Shown in pieces: positions 22,357-33,553 of a stretch of DNA of 64,000 bases. The DNA comes from Tolypeutes matacus (Eukaryota > Chordata > Mammalia > Cingulata > Chlamyphoridae). Positions within the stretch are counted from its first letter, which is position 1. Each line of letters opens with the position of its first letter. A program made the translations under genes and the position numbers. The notes below the pieces were generated by a model that saw only the letters and a list, made by a program, of their open reading frames with translations, was not told the origin of the DNA and did no database searches. The stretch lies in the NCBI GenBank assembly GCA_026826555.1, contig JAKSZT010053764.1:38081086-38145085 (forward strand). The letters are read 5' to 3'.

Positions 22357-22829
22357 AAAAGATTTATTTATTTCTCCCCACCCCCACATTGTTTGCACTT
22401 TGCTGTGTCTTTTTGTCTTCCTTGTTTCTTTTGGAGGCATCGGGAACTGAACCTGGGACCTCTGATGTGGGAGGGAGGCGCCTAATCACTGGAGTCACCT
22501 CTGTTCCCTGCTTTGTTGTGTCTCTCATTATATTTTTCCTTCTTGTGTCTTATGTTGTGTCATCTTGTTGCGTCAGCTTGCTGAGCCTGCTCGTCATGTC
22601 AGCTCGCTGTCTTGCTCATCTTACTAGGAACCTCCGCTCCCTGCCTTTGTTGTGTCTTTCATTATGTTTTTCTTCTTGTGTCTCTTGTTGCGTCATCTTG
22701 TTGTGTCAGCTTGCCATACCTGCCCGTCGCGCCAGCTCACTGTCTTCTTTAGGAGGCACCAGGAACCAAACCACAGACCTCCCATGTGGTAGGCAGGAGC
22801 TCAATCGCTTGAGCCACATCCGCTTCCCT
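22357..22829 (-). mobile_element. Dimeric tRNA-derived SINE, long form
   Basis: 473 bp, the longest copy here. Head near 22750-22829 and second tRNA-like unit near 22430-22510. The interior contains a partial internal duplication (CTTGTTGCGTCA at 22565 and CTTGTTGTGTCA near 22698). Flanking ATTAATA(A)TTTTT lies at about 22342-22356 and 22830-22842. Confidence 0.85.
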
Positions 22830-22856
22830 ATTAATATTTTTAGAAGGCAGAATTCT

Positions 22857-23012
22857 GCAGGTCTTGAACTTTAGATGTGTGTTCCTCGGCTCCACTCCTA
22901 GTAATTCTGATTCAGGAGAGGCGGGGTTGCGGGTCCAGGAATGGGCATGTGTAACAAGCATCCTGGGTAACTGATGCAAGTGATCAAAGGACTCCACTTT
23001 GAGATACGCTGC
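22857..23012 (+). mobile_element. MER5A-like hAT element
   Basis: TTCTGATTCAGGAGAGGCGG, then GGGTAACTGATGCAAGTGAT and the terminal CACTTTGAGATACGCTG. The 5' half is partly deleted. Confidence 0.7.
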
Positions 23013-23250
23013 CCTGGAGGCTGTTGCATCTTTGGTGGAACCCTTCTGAAGGAAAGTGGGTGCTTACAACAGGCAGAATCTCTTAGCATCAATGAAGCAT
23101 GAGTAAAAATTAAGCCATGAATTTGGTAAATATGATGTTGTGATGCCCATGGAATTAGAAGTGAAAAGATTCAGAAATATCTTTGCCAAATACCCTAGGA
23201 ACTTCTTTTATAAGAGCCTTGAGAATGACGCTTAAAAAGTGACTTCTTAC

Positions 23251-23807
23251 AACTGCAAGCAAGAGAGTCCCATCCATCAGCCCCATGGGATCACAGCCCC
23301 CTCTCAATTAGAGGTGGAGTGGGTATCACCATCCTGGAATCCTCAGGGTTGAGGAATGAACTATGGACTAGAGTAGACTTACTGGTATTCTATTATAGAC
23401 TTATTGTAATTCTAGCAATGGAAGAACTTTTATCATTGATGTGGAGGCGGTGGCCACTGGAGGTTCTGAGGGCAGGGAGACGGAAAAACAGGTGTAATAC
23501 AGGGGCATTTTTGGAACTAGTCCTGAATGACATTGCAACGACAGATACAGGCCATTATAAATGTTGCCATAACCTACAGAACTGGGTGGGAGAGAGTGTA
23601 ACCTACAATGTAAACTTTAATCCATGCTTAGTGGTAATGCTCCAAAATGTGTTCATCAATTGCAATGAATGTACCACACTAATGCGGGATGGTGTTAATG
23701 TGGGAAAAATGTGGGAGGTGTGGGGAGTGGGGCATATGGGAATCCCCTATATTTTTTTAGGTGACATTTGCATAATCTGAGTATCTTTAAAAAAAAAAAA
23801 AAAAAAA
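23251..23807 (+). mobile_element. 5'-truncated xenarthran L1 (3' UTR only)
   Basis: Ends in an A19 tail at 23789-23807. Duplications GACTTCTTAC (23241-23250) and GACTTCTCAC (23808-23817) differ by one base. The body is the reverse complement of about 9440-9980. The 153-codon frame at 23319-23780 is 3' UTR with no protein resemblance. Confidence 0.82.
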
Positions 23808-24091
23808 GACTTCTCACGGGCAGGGAAGAGGATTGCATCACTTCCTTCCCAGCTTTCTTCTTATAGCTCCAGCATGGCAGAGGCTCTGTTGGCAGCTGGG
23901 CCCAGGCCTGGCAGTAGCACTTCCAGGAGTAAGCAGAGCCTTTCAGAGTCAGCCAAGGCCTGGGCCACTCGACCTTGATATGTTAAAATGGAGAAAGTCA
24001 ATACAGGGTTACGAAAATAACAGTGTATATAACAGTTTTATATTTCACAATTTAGTGCTTTGGACACACACACAAAATAAGGCAATATAAC

Positions 24092-24602
24092 TGTTTTAGT
24101 TTGCTAAAGGCTGCCTATGCAATCTACCAGAAATGGGTTGGCTTTTACAGTGGGAATTTAGTAGGTTGAAAGCTTACAGTTCTGAGGCCGTGAAAGTGTC
24201 CAGATCAAGCTATCATCAGAGATGCATTTTCACTGACCTGCAGCTGTGAAAAAGCACATGCAGGGCACAATGCAGGTCTGCTCGTGACTCCTCTCTCCTC
24301 CGGACCTCATTGCCTTCAGCTTCAGGCTGCTCATCTATGGCGTTTCTCTCTCCGGGCTTTGTTAACTTCTGCAGACTTCTTTCTGTCTCTGCGGCTTTTT
24401 CTGTGTCTCCAACTTTTTATTCCTCCATTTATAAAGGACTCCAGTAATAGGATCATGCCCTACTGAGGTGATCTAATCAAAAGGGAGGTCCCTTAACTGA
24501 ATCTAATCAAAAGGCCCCGTCTACAATTGGTTTATACACACAAAAATGAATTAGCTTTAAGAACAGGATTTTCTGAGGGTTACCCAGCTTCAAAATGCCA
24601 CA
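24092..24602 (-). mobile_element. Solo MaLR-like LTR
   Basis: TGTTTTAG...TGCCACA with the perfect duplication ATAAC at 24087-24091 and 24603-24607. It shares ACTCCAGTAATAGGATCATG and the right-end block with the LTRs at 21 and 26 kb. Confidence 0.83.
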
Positions 24603-24607
24603 ATAAC

Positions 24608-25720
24608 TGTGAATTCTCCAGACAATTATAAAATTTCTTTAAAACATTAATTCATGATGGGTGATATAGTTCAGAAATGAGACATAGCTTTAAAGTTGTG
24701 TGATGAGCCAATTTTCAGTCCTGTCAGTGTACTGATCCCTGTGAATGGATGTGTAACCTCAATTGGAGATTAGGTCAACAGTCTAAATTTGAGGCCCTTC
24801 CTGAAAGTGAGGTCCAGGCCAAAGAGCTCATTCAGCCTGCCCTACAATAAACCCTATTGCCAAGTATATTTTCTACTCTTTTAGTTCTTTAAACTTGCAA
24901 AGAACTTTGCAGGCAATTTTTTGTTAGCCATTCATGTTTTCATCTTAAAATGTTGAAGATGTAAGACAATGTATGATTCATTTATATAAATTTCAAAAAC
25001 AGGCAAAACCAACAAATTGTGCCAGGATTCAGGATAGCAGTGACTGCCGGTGGGGGTAGGAACTAGACAGGGGTATGAGAGGTTGTTTCTAGGGTGCTGG
25101 TTATGTTCTATTTTTTTGTTGTGGGACCCAGTTATGATTCACTGATAATTTGTGCAGCTTCCTGTATATATGTTATATTTCAATACAAATTGTACTTTAA
25201 AACTGCTGTTGAACTTTAAAAATTCACGGACGTGCAGAGCACAGTCATCAGATCAATTTGAGCATTTTCATCTTTATTGGCTGGGACACAGAAAGCTCAT
25301 TGGTGAATCCCTGCTGGTGTGTTGGGATGGTCAGGTACCACCGATGCCATGGCCCATCAGATTCTCACTGGTGAATGTGGATGGGCACTGGCAGTTTGTC
25401 AGAAGTTGTGAAGCCTCTGGCAGAAATTTCCTGGTATGTGACTCAAGCCTGGGCAATGGGGTATCTCAATAGCTCTGACTCATGCATTCACTTCTTGTGT
25501 GTGTTCTTGTCCTCCCAAAGTCAAGATTCTTTGAGTGGCAGGACAAAGTGAAACATGGCCTTGTGTGAGAGGTGGAAGGCCATCAGCTGTGCTGTGGTCT
25601 GTTTGGACTCCAAGAGGCTATTTCTGACACGGGTGCTATATGGCAGTGTGTTCTCAGGGACCTGAGCCAAGCAGTGTCTAAGAGTGACAGAAGCATATTC
25701 CTAGCTCTGTGGCCAGAACA
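24608..25720. other. Unassigned 1.1-kb stretch
   Basis: No repeat recognised. The 106-codon frame at 25152-25472 is Cys/Trp-rich but resembles no family known to me. Confidence 0.35.
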
Positions 25721-25724
25721 AGAG

Positions 25725-25930
25725 GAGACAAAGAGGTGGGGTGGAAAAAACCTTTGCTTGGGAATTTGGAGACTTACATTTTAGTACATGTCTTAATATT
25801 AACTAGCTATGTGACTCAGTACTGGTCCCTCTATCCCTCTGAACCCTGGATTCCTTTTGAACCAAGGAGGTGCTGGGCAATATGTGTGGGGTATCTCTAA
25901 GTATCTTCCTGTGGCTATGATCTATGATCT
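25725..25930 (+). mobile_element. Possible MIR3-type fragment
   Basis: TTAACTAGCTATGTGACTCA followed by a pyrimidine-rich block matches the MIR core, but the rest is decayed. Confidence 0.45.
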
Positions 25931-26082
25931 TATGATAAAATAAACTTCCTGTTGTGTTTGAGATGTTCACAAAATTCCTCCCTTAAGTTTACCTTCCTCA
26001 AGGCCCTTCTTAGCCTCTCCACCATAATCCAATTCATCCATCATGGTCTAAATCAAATATTACTTCCCGTGTGAAGACTTCT

Positions 26083-26614
26083 GAATCTTTGGGGTTCCTT
26101 GGCTTTTCCATCACATGGCAATAAACATGGTAATGTCTCCATTCTCTCCTGGGTTCCATTGACTTTAAGCTTCTTGCTTCTCCCATGACTTCTGTCTCTA
26201 TGGACTTCTCTATAATGTTTTCACAAGTATGATCAAGACCCATCCTGATTCAGTTAGCTAAATCTTTTTTTTTTTTAAGATTTATTTTTACTTATTTATC
26301 ACCACCCCCCTTGTTGCTTGTGCTCACTATGTCCATTTGCTGTGCGTTTTTCTGTGTCTGCTTGTCTCCCTTTGTTGCATCATCTTGCTGCACTGCGTGG
26401 GCCAGCTTGCCTTCACCAGGAGGCTCTGGGAATTGAACCCGGGGCCTCCCATATCATAAACGGGTGCCCAACCACTTGAGCCACATCCCAGTTAGCTAAA
26501 TCTTAACTGAGGTAACTTCATCAACAGGTCCTATTTGCAATAGGTTCATACCCACAGGAATGTGTTAAGATTAAGGACATGTGTTTCTGGGGTACACAAC
26601 TCCAAGCCACCACA
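26083..26614 (-). mobile_element. 5'-truncated MaLR-like LTR carrying a SINE
   Basis: Matches the LTR at 21.2-21.6 kb from AATCTTTGGGGTTCCTTGGC to the CCACCACA terminus. The part equivalent to 21095-21215 is absent. It is split by the SINE at 26267-26489. Confidence 0.7.
26267..26489 (-). mobile_element. Monomeric tRNA-derived SINE
   Basis: At 223 bp it has a single tRNA-like head (26400-26489, B-box GGGAATTGAACCCGG) and lacks the second unit seen in the other copies. The duplication AGTTAGCTAAATCTT is perfect at 26252-26266 and 26490-26504. Confidence 0.88.
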
Positions 26615-27099
26615 GGTTGGCAAAGCCTGGTTCAATAACAACTATTCCTCCCTAGAGTGATTTGCCTGAATACTCAAGATATATTGGCTCAATCAATAGA
26701 GGAATGTAATTGATAACATTTTTCAGTCATATAAAAGTTTTCCAGCATTCACAAAGATGGAGGACATGAATCAAGATTGGGATATCAAAGCCATGCTCAT
26801 ATTTCAATGCAAATAAAGCTATCAATTTATTCCAAGAGCAATTTCTGATGTTCAGAAACGTTCTATGCCTTGAAGGTAGATGGAATGAAATATAAAACGT
26901 GATTCCCCAAATAGTCTTTGGTGTTTGTCCTGAAACAGGCAAACCTTCTTTCAGAGACTTTTGCAAATACTTACTCCCTTTTTACCAAGTTATTTGGTCT
27001 TCCCCACCTGTCCCACCTGCCTTCTCCCTACAATTCCTACTAGTCTGAGAGAAGTATTGGCATTTTTCTTTCTTCTTCTTCCTTCAAAACCTGCCATTT
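26615..27099. other. Unassigned sequence
   Basis: Nothing recognised. The 128-codon frame at 26961-27347 is Ser/Pro/Leu-rich from pyrimidine-rich DNA. Confidence 0.4.
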
Positions 27100-27800
27100 C
27101 TTATTCTATTTATCCATCCATCCACCCATCTGATACATTTTTGACTGAGTATTTCTTTGTGCCAGTCACTGTGTCAGCATATGACAGCACTTCTCCCCTT
27201 GCATCCTCCTGCTCCCTCCCAAGTAGGCAGCACTTCCCTGCTCTACCCTCCTATTCCCTTCTGAGCAGCCTAGAGCAGGCAGACCAGTTCCCAAGAGATT
27301 CCCAGTTTAATGAATGTGCTCTCCTTGCAAATTTTAACCTCAAGTAACCAATCCTTAGCAAACCTCCCCCCAAGCAACACACTAATGCTGCCATTTTATT
27401 AACATGTGGCTCATGACCAGGAATGAGAAGCTCCTGAGCATGCTCCCCACTCTCGTGCCTGCCCTGTAAGCCTTCCCTTGCCTATTCAAATAATTCTATG
27501 AACAACCAATCGGAATATGAAAACCCAAATCCTGCCACTGTCCCCACCTCCCTTTGATCCTATCCCACAAAGCTCCCCTAAATTCCTGGATCAGGGAGAC
27601 AGATTTGAGCTTGCCCCCTGTTTCTTTGCTGGTCGACCTCACAGCAAAACTTTCTTTTCTTAAAATCCTGATGTCACATTGGGCAGTGAGCCCTTTGCTC
27701 GGTAACATCACTGTGCTAAACCCTGAGATGACAGCAATGAACAGTAAACACAGAGTTCCTGCCCTCCCCCTGCCCCCAAAATTCATACTCACAGGGGGAA
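27100..27800 (-). mobile_element. L2 remnants, discontinuous
   Basis: (CATC)n and TTTGTGCCAGTCACTGTGTC at 27110-27180, and CCCTGAGATGACAGCAATGAACAGTAAACA-type sequence at 27720-27760, read as antisense L2 3' pieces. The 470 bp between shows no clear repeat. Confidence 0.4.
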
Positions 27801-29579
27801 GGCAATGTGATATGAATAATTACAGATGTTAGCTAGAGCTTTACCACTTTATCTCATCTATAAAACTAATGACATCTAAACTATTTGCTAACAATGATTT
27901 AACATTTTATTCTTCCCAGATAACATTAGCAGCTAGATAACTAGACTTTAGCACCTAACCCCAAGAAGTAAGAAAGTAAGAGTAGAGGGAGAAGAAGTTT
28001 CAAAAGATCTATTTGTGGAGGGGACTTTTTCTGACATTCTTAAAATTATAGTGTATAGCTAATATGCCTTCTGCACCTGATCAAAATGTCCTTTTATGCA
28101 AAATAACTTTGGTTTCAAGCCATTTGGAAAGGGATCTCCAAAGTGTGGCTCATGTCCCAATGATGGGACTCAGGTTTTTAGGTAGTTGTGGTAGATGTGG
28201 TTGGTACTCTGAGTATATGTACTTGACACTTGCTGTTCCCCTGCATCCTAAGGGCTTCTTCCTGCAAATGCCTGTGACTCTGCCTAGGGGCTTTCTCAGG
28301 TTGCAGGAATCTACTGGCCCACCTATACAGCAGGCCTGCAGCACCAGGGAGTTCATGTCCACACCCGTGGGAGTAGCCTTCAAACAATGACCAAGGGGAG
28401 TTGGTGGATAAAACTCTGAGGCATGCTCCATACCTCTCTCACAGGGTCCTCCATGGGACCCAACCCCAGGCCCACAGGTATAACCTGCTCATTAACACTT
28501 CCTGTATTGACTTGCCTTTCATTTTTCCACTTCCCTAGTGGTGCTTCCTGGGAACACCTCCTAAATAAAGGGTTTGGATTCTCTAATCCTAGTCTGAACC
28601 CAACATAGACACATACTTTTATTTTCATGGCCATCTATTTTAACATGTATTAGGAAAAATGCACATAATATCTGTGACTTCATGGATATTATTGAAGCTT
28701 AAGTTTAAAAACCAAGTCAATTTAAATAAAAGTAGGAATGGTACTCAGGTGTTAAATAAATCACAAAGGGAGGCGACAAATGGTGGATAGTGGTTCATTG
28801 TATTAGAGCTTGTGGCTATCTCCAAAACAGGCAGTTTCTGACTGCTCTAAATTCAAGGATACTAGTTACTAATGTGGAATACCTGAAAAGGCTCCCAGGA
28901 TTCCATGAATCCTTGAAAGAATGTGCAAAATTTTATGTTTGGATCCTCTTCTACCCCCAAAGTACATTCTTTCCTCAGTCTCTCAAAAGAGTAAATGGTC
29001 TCAAAAGTCTCTAGAGAAAAAAAAAAAAAAGGAAGAAAGAAAGAAAAAGAACGAGGGAAGAAAGGAAGGGAGTACTCTTGGTTTTTCTATTTTATTTATG
29101 TAGCTCAGAGGTCTGTTTCTGCAGCAAAACTAAACAAAACAATTGGGGAAAAAGGGTGTTTGTGGGATTGAGTGTCTTGGTGGCTTTGGAGAGATGAGAT
29201 ATCCACTCCACTATTACTGAAAAAAAGGACTTGAAATATCTTCTGAGGATTTTTTTTAGTTGGGGAGAAAGGATATTGTCCAAAAGCAGTATCTGTGTAC
29301 ACCTAGGGAAGAAAATCTTCAGTAAATTAAAGATCTATTACACACCCAAATCTTCCAAGTATCAAATGACAGGAGTAAAAGAGATTTTTGTACATGCAAA
29401 GCAAATTTTATTTAAGTGATAACAAAAATGGCCCCTGTTACTTCATAAAGTGGTGCTTCTGTTAATAGCAGAAACAGCAGATGCAGGAAACCAAGCTAAT
29501 ATATTTTAATGCCTGATTTTGATGCATATAAAAAATTCAAGAAATTTAACATATCATAGCCAATTGTGTATCTATGTGA
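27801..29579. other. Unassigned 1.8-kb stretch
   Basis: No repeat except a purine-rich A/G tract at 29014-29071. The overlapping frames around 28064-28634 lie in moderately G/C-rich sequence and run on both strands, which argues against coding. Confidence 0.35.
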
Positions 29580-30060
29580 TCCAGACTGAATTAGTTAGGA
29601 TTAGAATCAGCTGTGAGAGACAGAAAATCCAAAAGACCAAATGACAAGATAGAAATGTACTTTTCTCATGTGAAAGTCTGGGTAGGTGGTCCATCGCTGA
29701 TACAATTATTCATAATATCAGGGAATACTGTGTTCATTCTTCATGCAGCTCTACATTCCCATGTTCACTTCATTGTCCATGATGGCTGCTCCAGTTCAAG
29801 CTATTGTGTCAACATTCTGGACAACAGGAAGGAGAAAAAGCAGAAATTTCTCTTTAAGGACCCTTCTGAGAAGTTAAATACACTAATTCTTCTTACATTT
29901 CTTTGGCCAGAAATTAAGAACTTAACCACACCTATCTGCAAGGGAGGGTAAGAAATGTAATCGTTATTCTAGGAGGTCATGCACCCAGCTAAAAATTCTA
30001 TTGCTCTGGAAGAAGGGTCGGATGGATATTGGTTAATACCAATAGTCTTTGCCACCCAGA
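29580..30060 (+). mobile_element. Ancient mammalian repeat, class uncertain
   Basis: The order CATGATGGCTGCTCCAG..., CTTTGGCCAGAA..., GGGAGGGTAAGAAATGTAAT and a terminal GGATGGATATTGGTTAATAC block resembles a mammal-wide repeat I recall but cannot name with confidence. No terminal repeats survive. Confidence 0.4.
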
Positions 30061-30489
30061 TATTTTACTTTCAGGCAGTTCCAAATGGTCAACTTGAGCA
30101 TAATATTCAACTTTAGAGCTTATTTAACATGCCAATGAAATTGCTTGACCTTAATCACCCATTTTTGAAGCTAGTTCTAACTTTGTTGGCCTTTATAAAT
30201 AAAACATATTTTTCATTTTTAGTGTCTATCCGCTTGGTGCTGGATGAAATCCAGCCCATCCTGAAAAGCATGAGTAATTTGTAGATTTTGGAGATCCATC
30301 TTAATTACCTCTTCCCTTCTCTTCAACATCATTCAGCCATTCCACCATTAGTCACAGTCTGAAATAGAGAAAGAAGTTTGAAAATGAAATAAAGTCTACA
30401 TCAGATGGGGTTTTGTTCCTTCTTAGCAACATTGCTAGAGGAGCTAATGTGATACCAGGTTGTGGGATTATCATAAAGACAATCTCTTA

Positions 30490-30690
30490 TTCAGGTGCTA
30501 TGCAAGGTTCTTTTAATTGCCACCTGTAATCACACCTACAACCTCTTGAAGAAGGTGGTGACATCCCTACTTTGGAGAAGAGAAGAATCTTTTCAAAGGA
30601 AGTAGTTACTAAGGGGCAGAGCCAGGATTTTAGTTATGGTCTCTCTGACCCCAAAGACCATGCTCTTTTGACTGTTCTATCCATGGATTC
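30490..30690 (-). mobile_element. MIR fragment
   Basis: Antisense MIR with GGGGCAGAGCCAGGATTTTA near 30615 and a degraded TCCCTACTTTGGAGAAG block. Confidence 0.55.
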
Positions 30691-32440
30691 CATTTTGGAG
30701 AGACAATTTTTACATTAACAAGGGCTTGGACTCAGAGCAGACCCTGAAGATATAAACAAAGTAAAGAGGTTCAGAGAGTGCTCAGCAGCCCGCACCTGGA
30801 GGTCTCTCTGCCCTCCCAAGTTTTGAGCTATGTTATTAGCCAGCACTTAGGAGACACTTGATATTTACAGAGTGGCATCCTGGACTTTCGATCCCAGTTG
30901 GTATGTAGACGATGAGGCACTGTGCCCTTCCTCCAGAACACTTTAAAAGAGCAAGGATTATTTCAGAACAGTTTCCTTGGCTTTCATCCTACAGTGCTTG
31001 AAAGGAGAAAGTCGCTGGAGTGAGGGTTGGACGGAAAGTCATCACAAGCAAGCCACCAATGTGAGCTAATAGAGCTGAAGCTCCAGTAGAGAGAGCTGGG
31101 GTGTTTATAATTAGGGGAAGGCTGCCTCCAATGGTATTAATTCCATGGCACTTTCAGCCTGCTATTCAGTAGCAAAGGAGGTTCCTACAGCCAGTGAAAG
31201 CTCTGAGGCAAATGAACGCAGGTGCTGATGCCGGAAGTTGGGGGTGTGGCGGGGCAGTGGTCCAGGTGCTCTGATGTGGACGGGGCCCTGCAGCATCTGC
31301 TGTCGTCATCAGCCAATACGGTGAGGCGGTACAGACCCATATTGTGTGTGGGTCTGCTACTTTGGGGGTATTTCAAAGTTGGTGATGCAGAGCAGCAAGG
31401 ATGGGGGCGCGAGTCACACTCCGGAACTGGAGGTCTGCAGTCACTGCTGCTTTGGCAACGTCCTGAGGCATTCATCCACAACTTTGTAGCCATGAGAAGC
31501 TCAGCCTTCCTACCTACCTCCCTACCTGCTATGGCCTTCCATTCCCTGCCAGCCTTTCCAGATGCAAAGATGCCACCCCAGTGGTTTCTGACCTGACTCT
31601 GGGCACACTGGGCTGAACTTCCTGGGAGTGAGTCCTACCCCACATAATTGCCATCATCCTCTGAAGGCTGGGCAGCATTCCTAGCTATAAGAGCTTTTCC
31701 ATCGTGGTATTTCAATCCCAGAGCTGAGCAGTCTCAGCAGAGCATTTAGATTCTTTCTTTTCCTCTGAAGGAACATACAGATATTCTCTCTTTTCCTCTG
31801 GTAGTTAAAGCACCAGAAATTTTTAGGGAGGTTAGTTCTTTGCAGCCTTGAGATAATGCCTTCCGCACTTCCCGAATCCTTTGGGAGATGTGCATTGTAC
31901 TACTCCATTATTTATATAATTATCTTCAGTGATGTTTTCTAAACACACATAAATGTGTAGGTACAAAAGGCTGGAAACATTTTCATCTGAACATTATCTC
32001 TTTGCAGATAGCCATGACAAAGGCAGATTTACAATGCATCTCAACCTGGACATTCAAATTGAAGGAAAATGAGAAAATCTTTAACTGGAAGTTCTCTTCT
32101 TCTCCCTCTAAATGTGTGTCTGTGTGTCTGAAAAAAAGCTTATAAATGAAAGTCTCTTTCCAATGCTGTTAGTATCTCAACTACCCTTGAATCCAGCAGA
32201 GCAAATGGGTTTGTAGGAAAGCTCTTGGCTTTGTGAAAACAAGAAGCATGTTTTTGGGGGGTTAATCCCTACTCGATTACCTATATCAGAAACTAGGATA
32301 ATGGGGTCAAAAGGAATTTTTGGATTTAGAAAATATTTGGTAAAATCTCTTTGATGTCCAACAAGCCTTTTTCTAAGCTCTGAATATTAAAGTACTAAAC
32401 ACTTTCTCTTTGATATAGAAGTTTGTCATTTTGTGTTTGC
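30691..32440. other. Unassigned 1.75-kb stretch, local CpG enrichment
   Basis: 31190-31470 is the most CpG-rich part of the window, with frames open on both strands (102 and 124 codons). Neither protein resembles anything I recognise and there is no promoter-like context. The remainder is plain. Confidence 0.3.
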
Positions 32441-32638
32441 TATCCAATAGAGCTTTTTGTGGTGACAGAAATGTTCCTTAATCTGTGATGTTTAATAAGG
32501 CAGCCACTAATCATGTGTGGCTCTTGTTCATTTGAAATGTACATAATGCAATTGAGGAACTGAACTTGAAATTTTATTTAAAATTTAAACTTAAATAGCC
32601 ACATATGGCTCTTGGCTACAATACTGGGTATTCAGCAC
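32441..32638 (+). mobile_element. hAT-Charlie-type MITE, copy 1
   Basis: TATCCAATAGAGCTTTTTGT start, AGGAACTGAACTTGAAATTT core, and AATAGCCACATATGGCTC near the 3' end. Same family as 59928-60119. Confidence 0.6.
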
Positions 32639-32874
32639 ACTCTTAGGACCCTAAATCACCCATGCTTTCTCACCGTATTAAAGTCAAACTATCACAGCCC
32701 AAGGGGGCTTTACATAGGGGAAGTATGTGACTTTGCTTTGGCAATAAAACTTTGCTTCATTTGTATGTATAATGTGTTCTTTAACAGCCCTATGTGTATA
32801 GAGAATTTTTATATCAAGTCATATTTTTCCATTAAATCCTTTTTAAGATGGCATTGCCTTAGAAATCCCTTTGA

Positions 32875-33119
32875 TTTTTTTTTTTTTTTTTTTTTGGTTG
32901 TTTAAGGTTTTTATTTCATAATCATTTTAACATGTAATAGATTTGATGCTTGAGAATAATAATACTTGCTTTAAGAAGCTTTTGATCTTTATCAATATCT
33001 AGTCTTTTTATGTCTACTTTTCCTGGTTTACACCCATCCAAGGAATGTTAATCAAATGGATTTTCCGATCATGATGAGCTCTGCTAGAAGTGTTTCTCTG
33101 CCAAAATATGCCAATTCCC
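32875..33119 (-). pseudogene. 3' end of an unidentified retrocopied transcript
   Basis: A T21 run at 32875-32895 is the A-tail of a minus-strand insert, with AATAAA (complement of 32910-32915) 14 nt upstream. The insert runs rightward at most to the LTR at 33120. A short frame ends within the insert, but it did not identify the parent gene. No convincing target duplication. Confidence 0.45.
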
Positions 33120-33553
33120 TGTATATTAGTCAGGGTTCTCTAGGGAACAGAATCAACAGGAGAGATCTATAAATAGTATGAGATTTTATAGGATTCTTTC
33201 ATGTGACCGTGGGAATCTACAAGTCCAGGTTCCACTGGTAGACTGCAAACCAGGGGCTCTGATGAAGTTCCTTGGTGAGTTTCCGGGAGACGTTGGCTGT
33301 TCAAAGACGAGCTGGGAAATTCTCTCTGAATGCTGAGATCCCTTCCCCTTTTAAGGCATTCAGCTGATTGGAAAAAACGGCTGACAGCAATTTCCCTGGT
33401 TGATGTAGATGTAATCAGCCATCTATGCAGTAAACTCACCGATGACTAAAGCCCATAAATGTCCGGGTATTACAGTTAGCCCAGTGCTTGCTTGACAAAA
33501 CAACTGGACACAATTACCTGGCTGAGTTGACACATTAGCGTAACCATCACGCC
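33120..33553 (-). mobile_element. MLT2-type ERVL LTR
   Basis: TGTATATTAGTCAGGGTTCT to GTAACCATCAC, colinear with the 6.5-kb copy through GATGTAGATGTAATCAGCCA. Target duplication not clear. Confidence 0.78.

Noticed and set aside
22389..22874. 161-codon plus-strand frame
   Set aside because: It runs antisense through a dimeric SINE and past its end. Cys/Ser/Leu-rich product of a tRNA-derived repeat.
23319..23780. 153-codon plus-strand frame
   Set aside because: It lies wholly in an L1 3' UTR whose reverse complement at 9.4-10.0 kb has no such frame.
31185..31596. Overlapping frames on both strands in a CpG-richer block
   Set aside because: Open frames follow from base composition. No family resemblance, no splice or promoter context.
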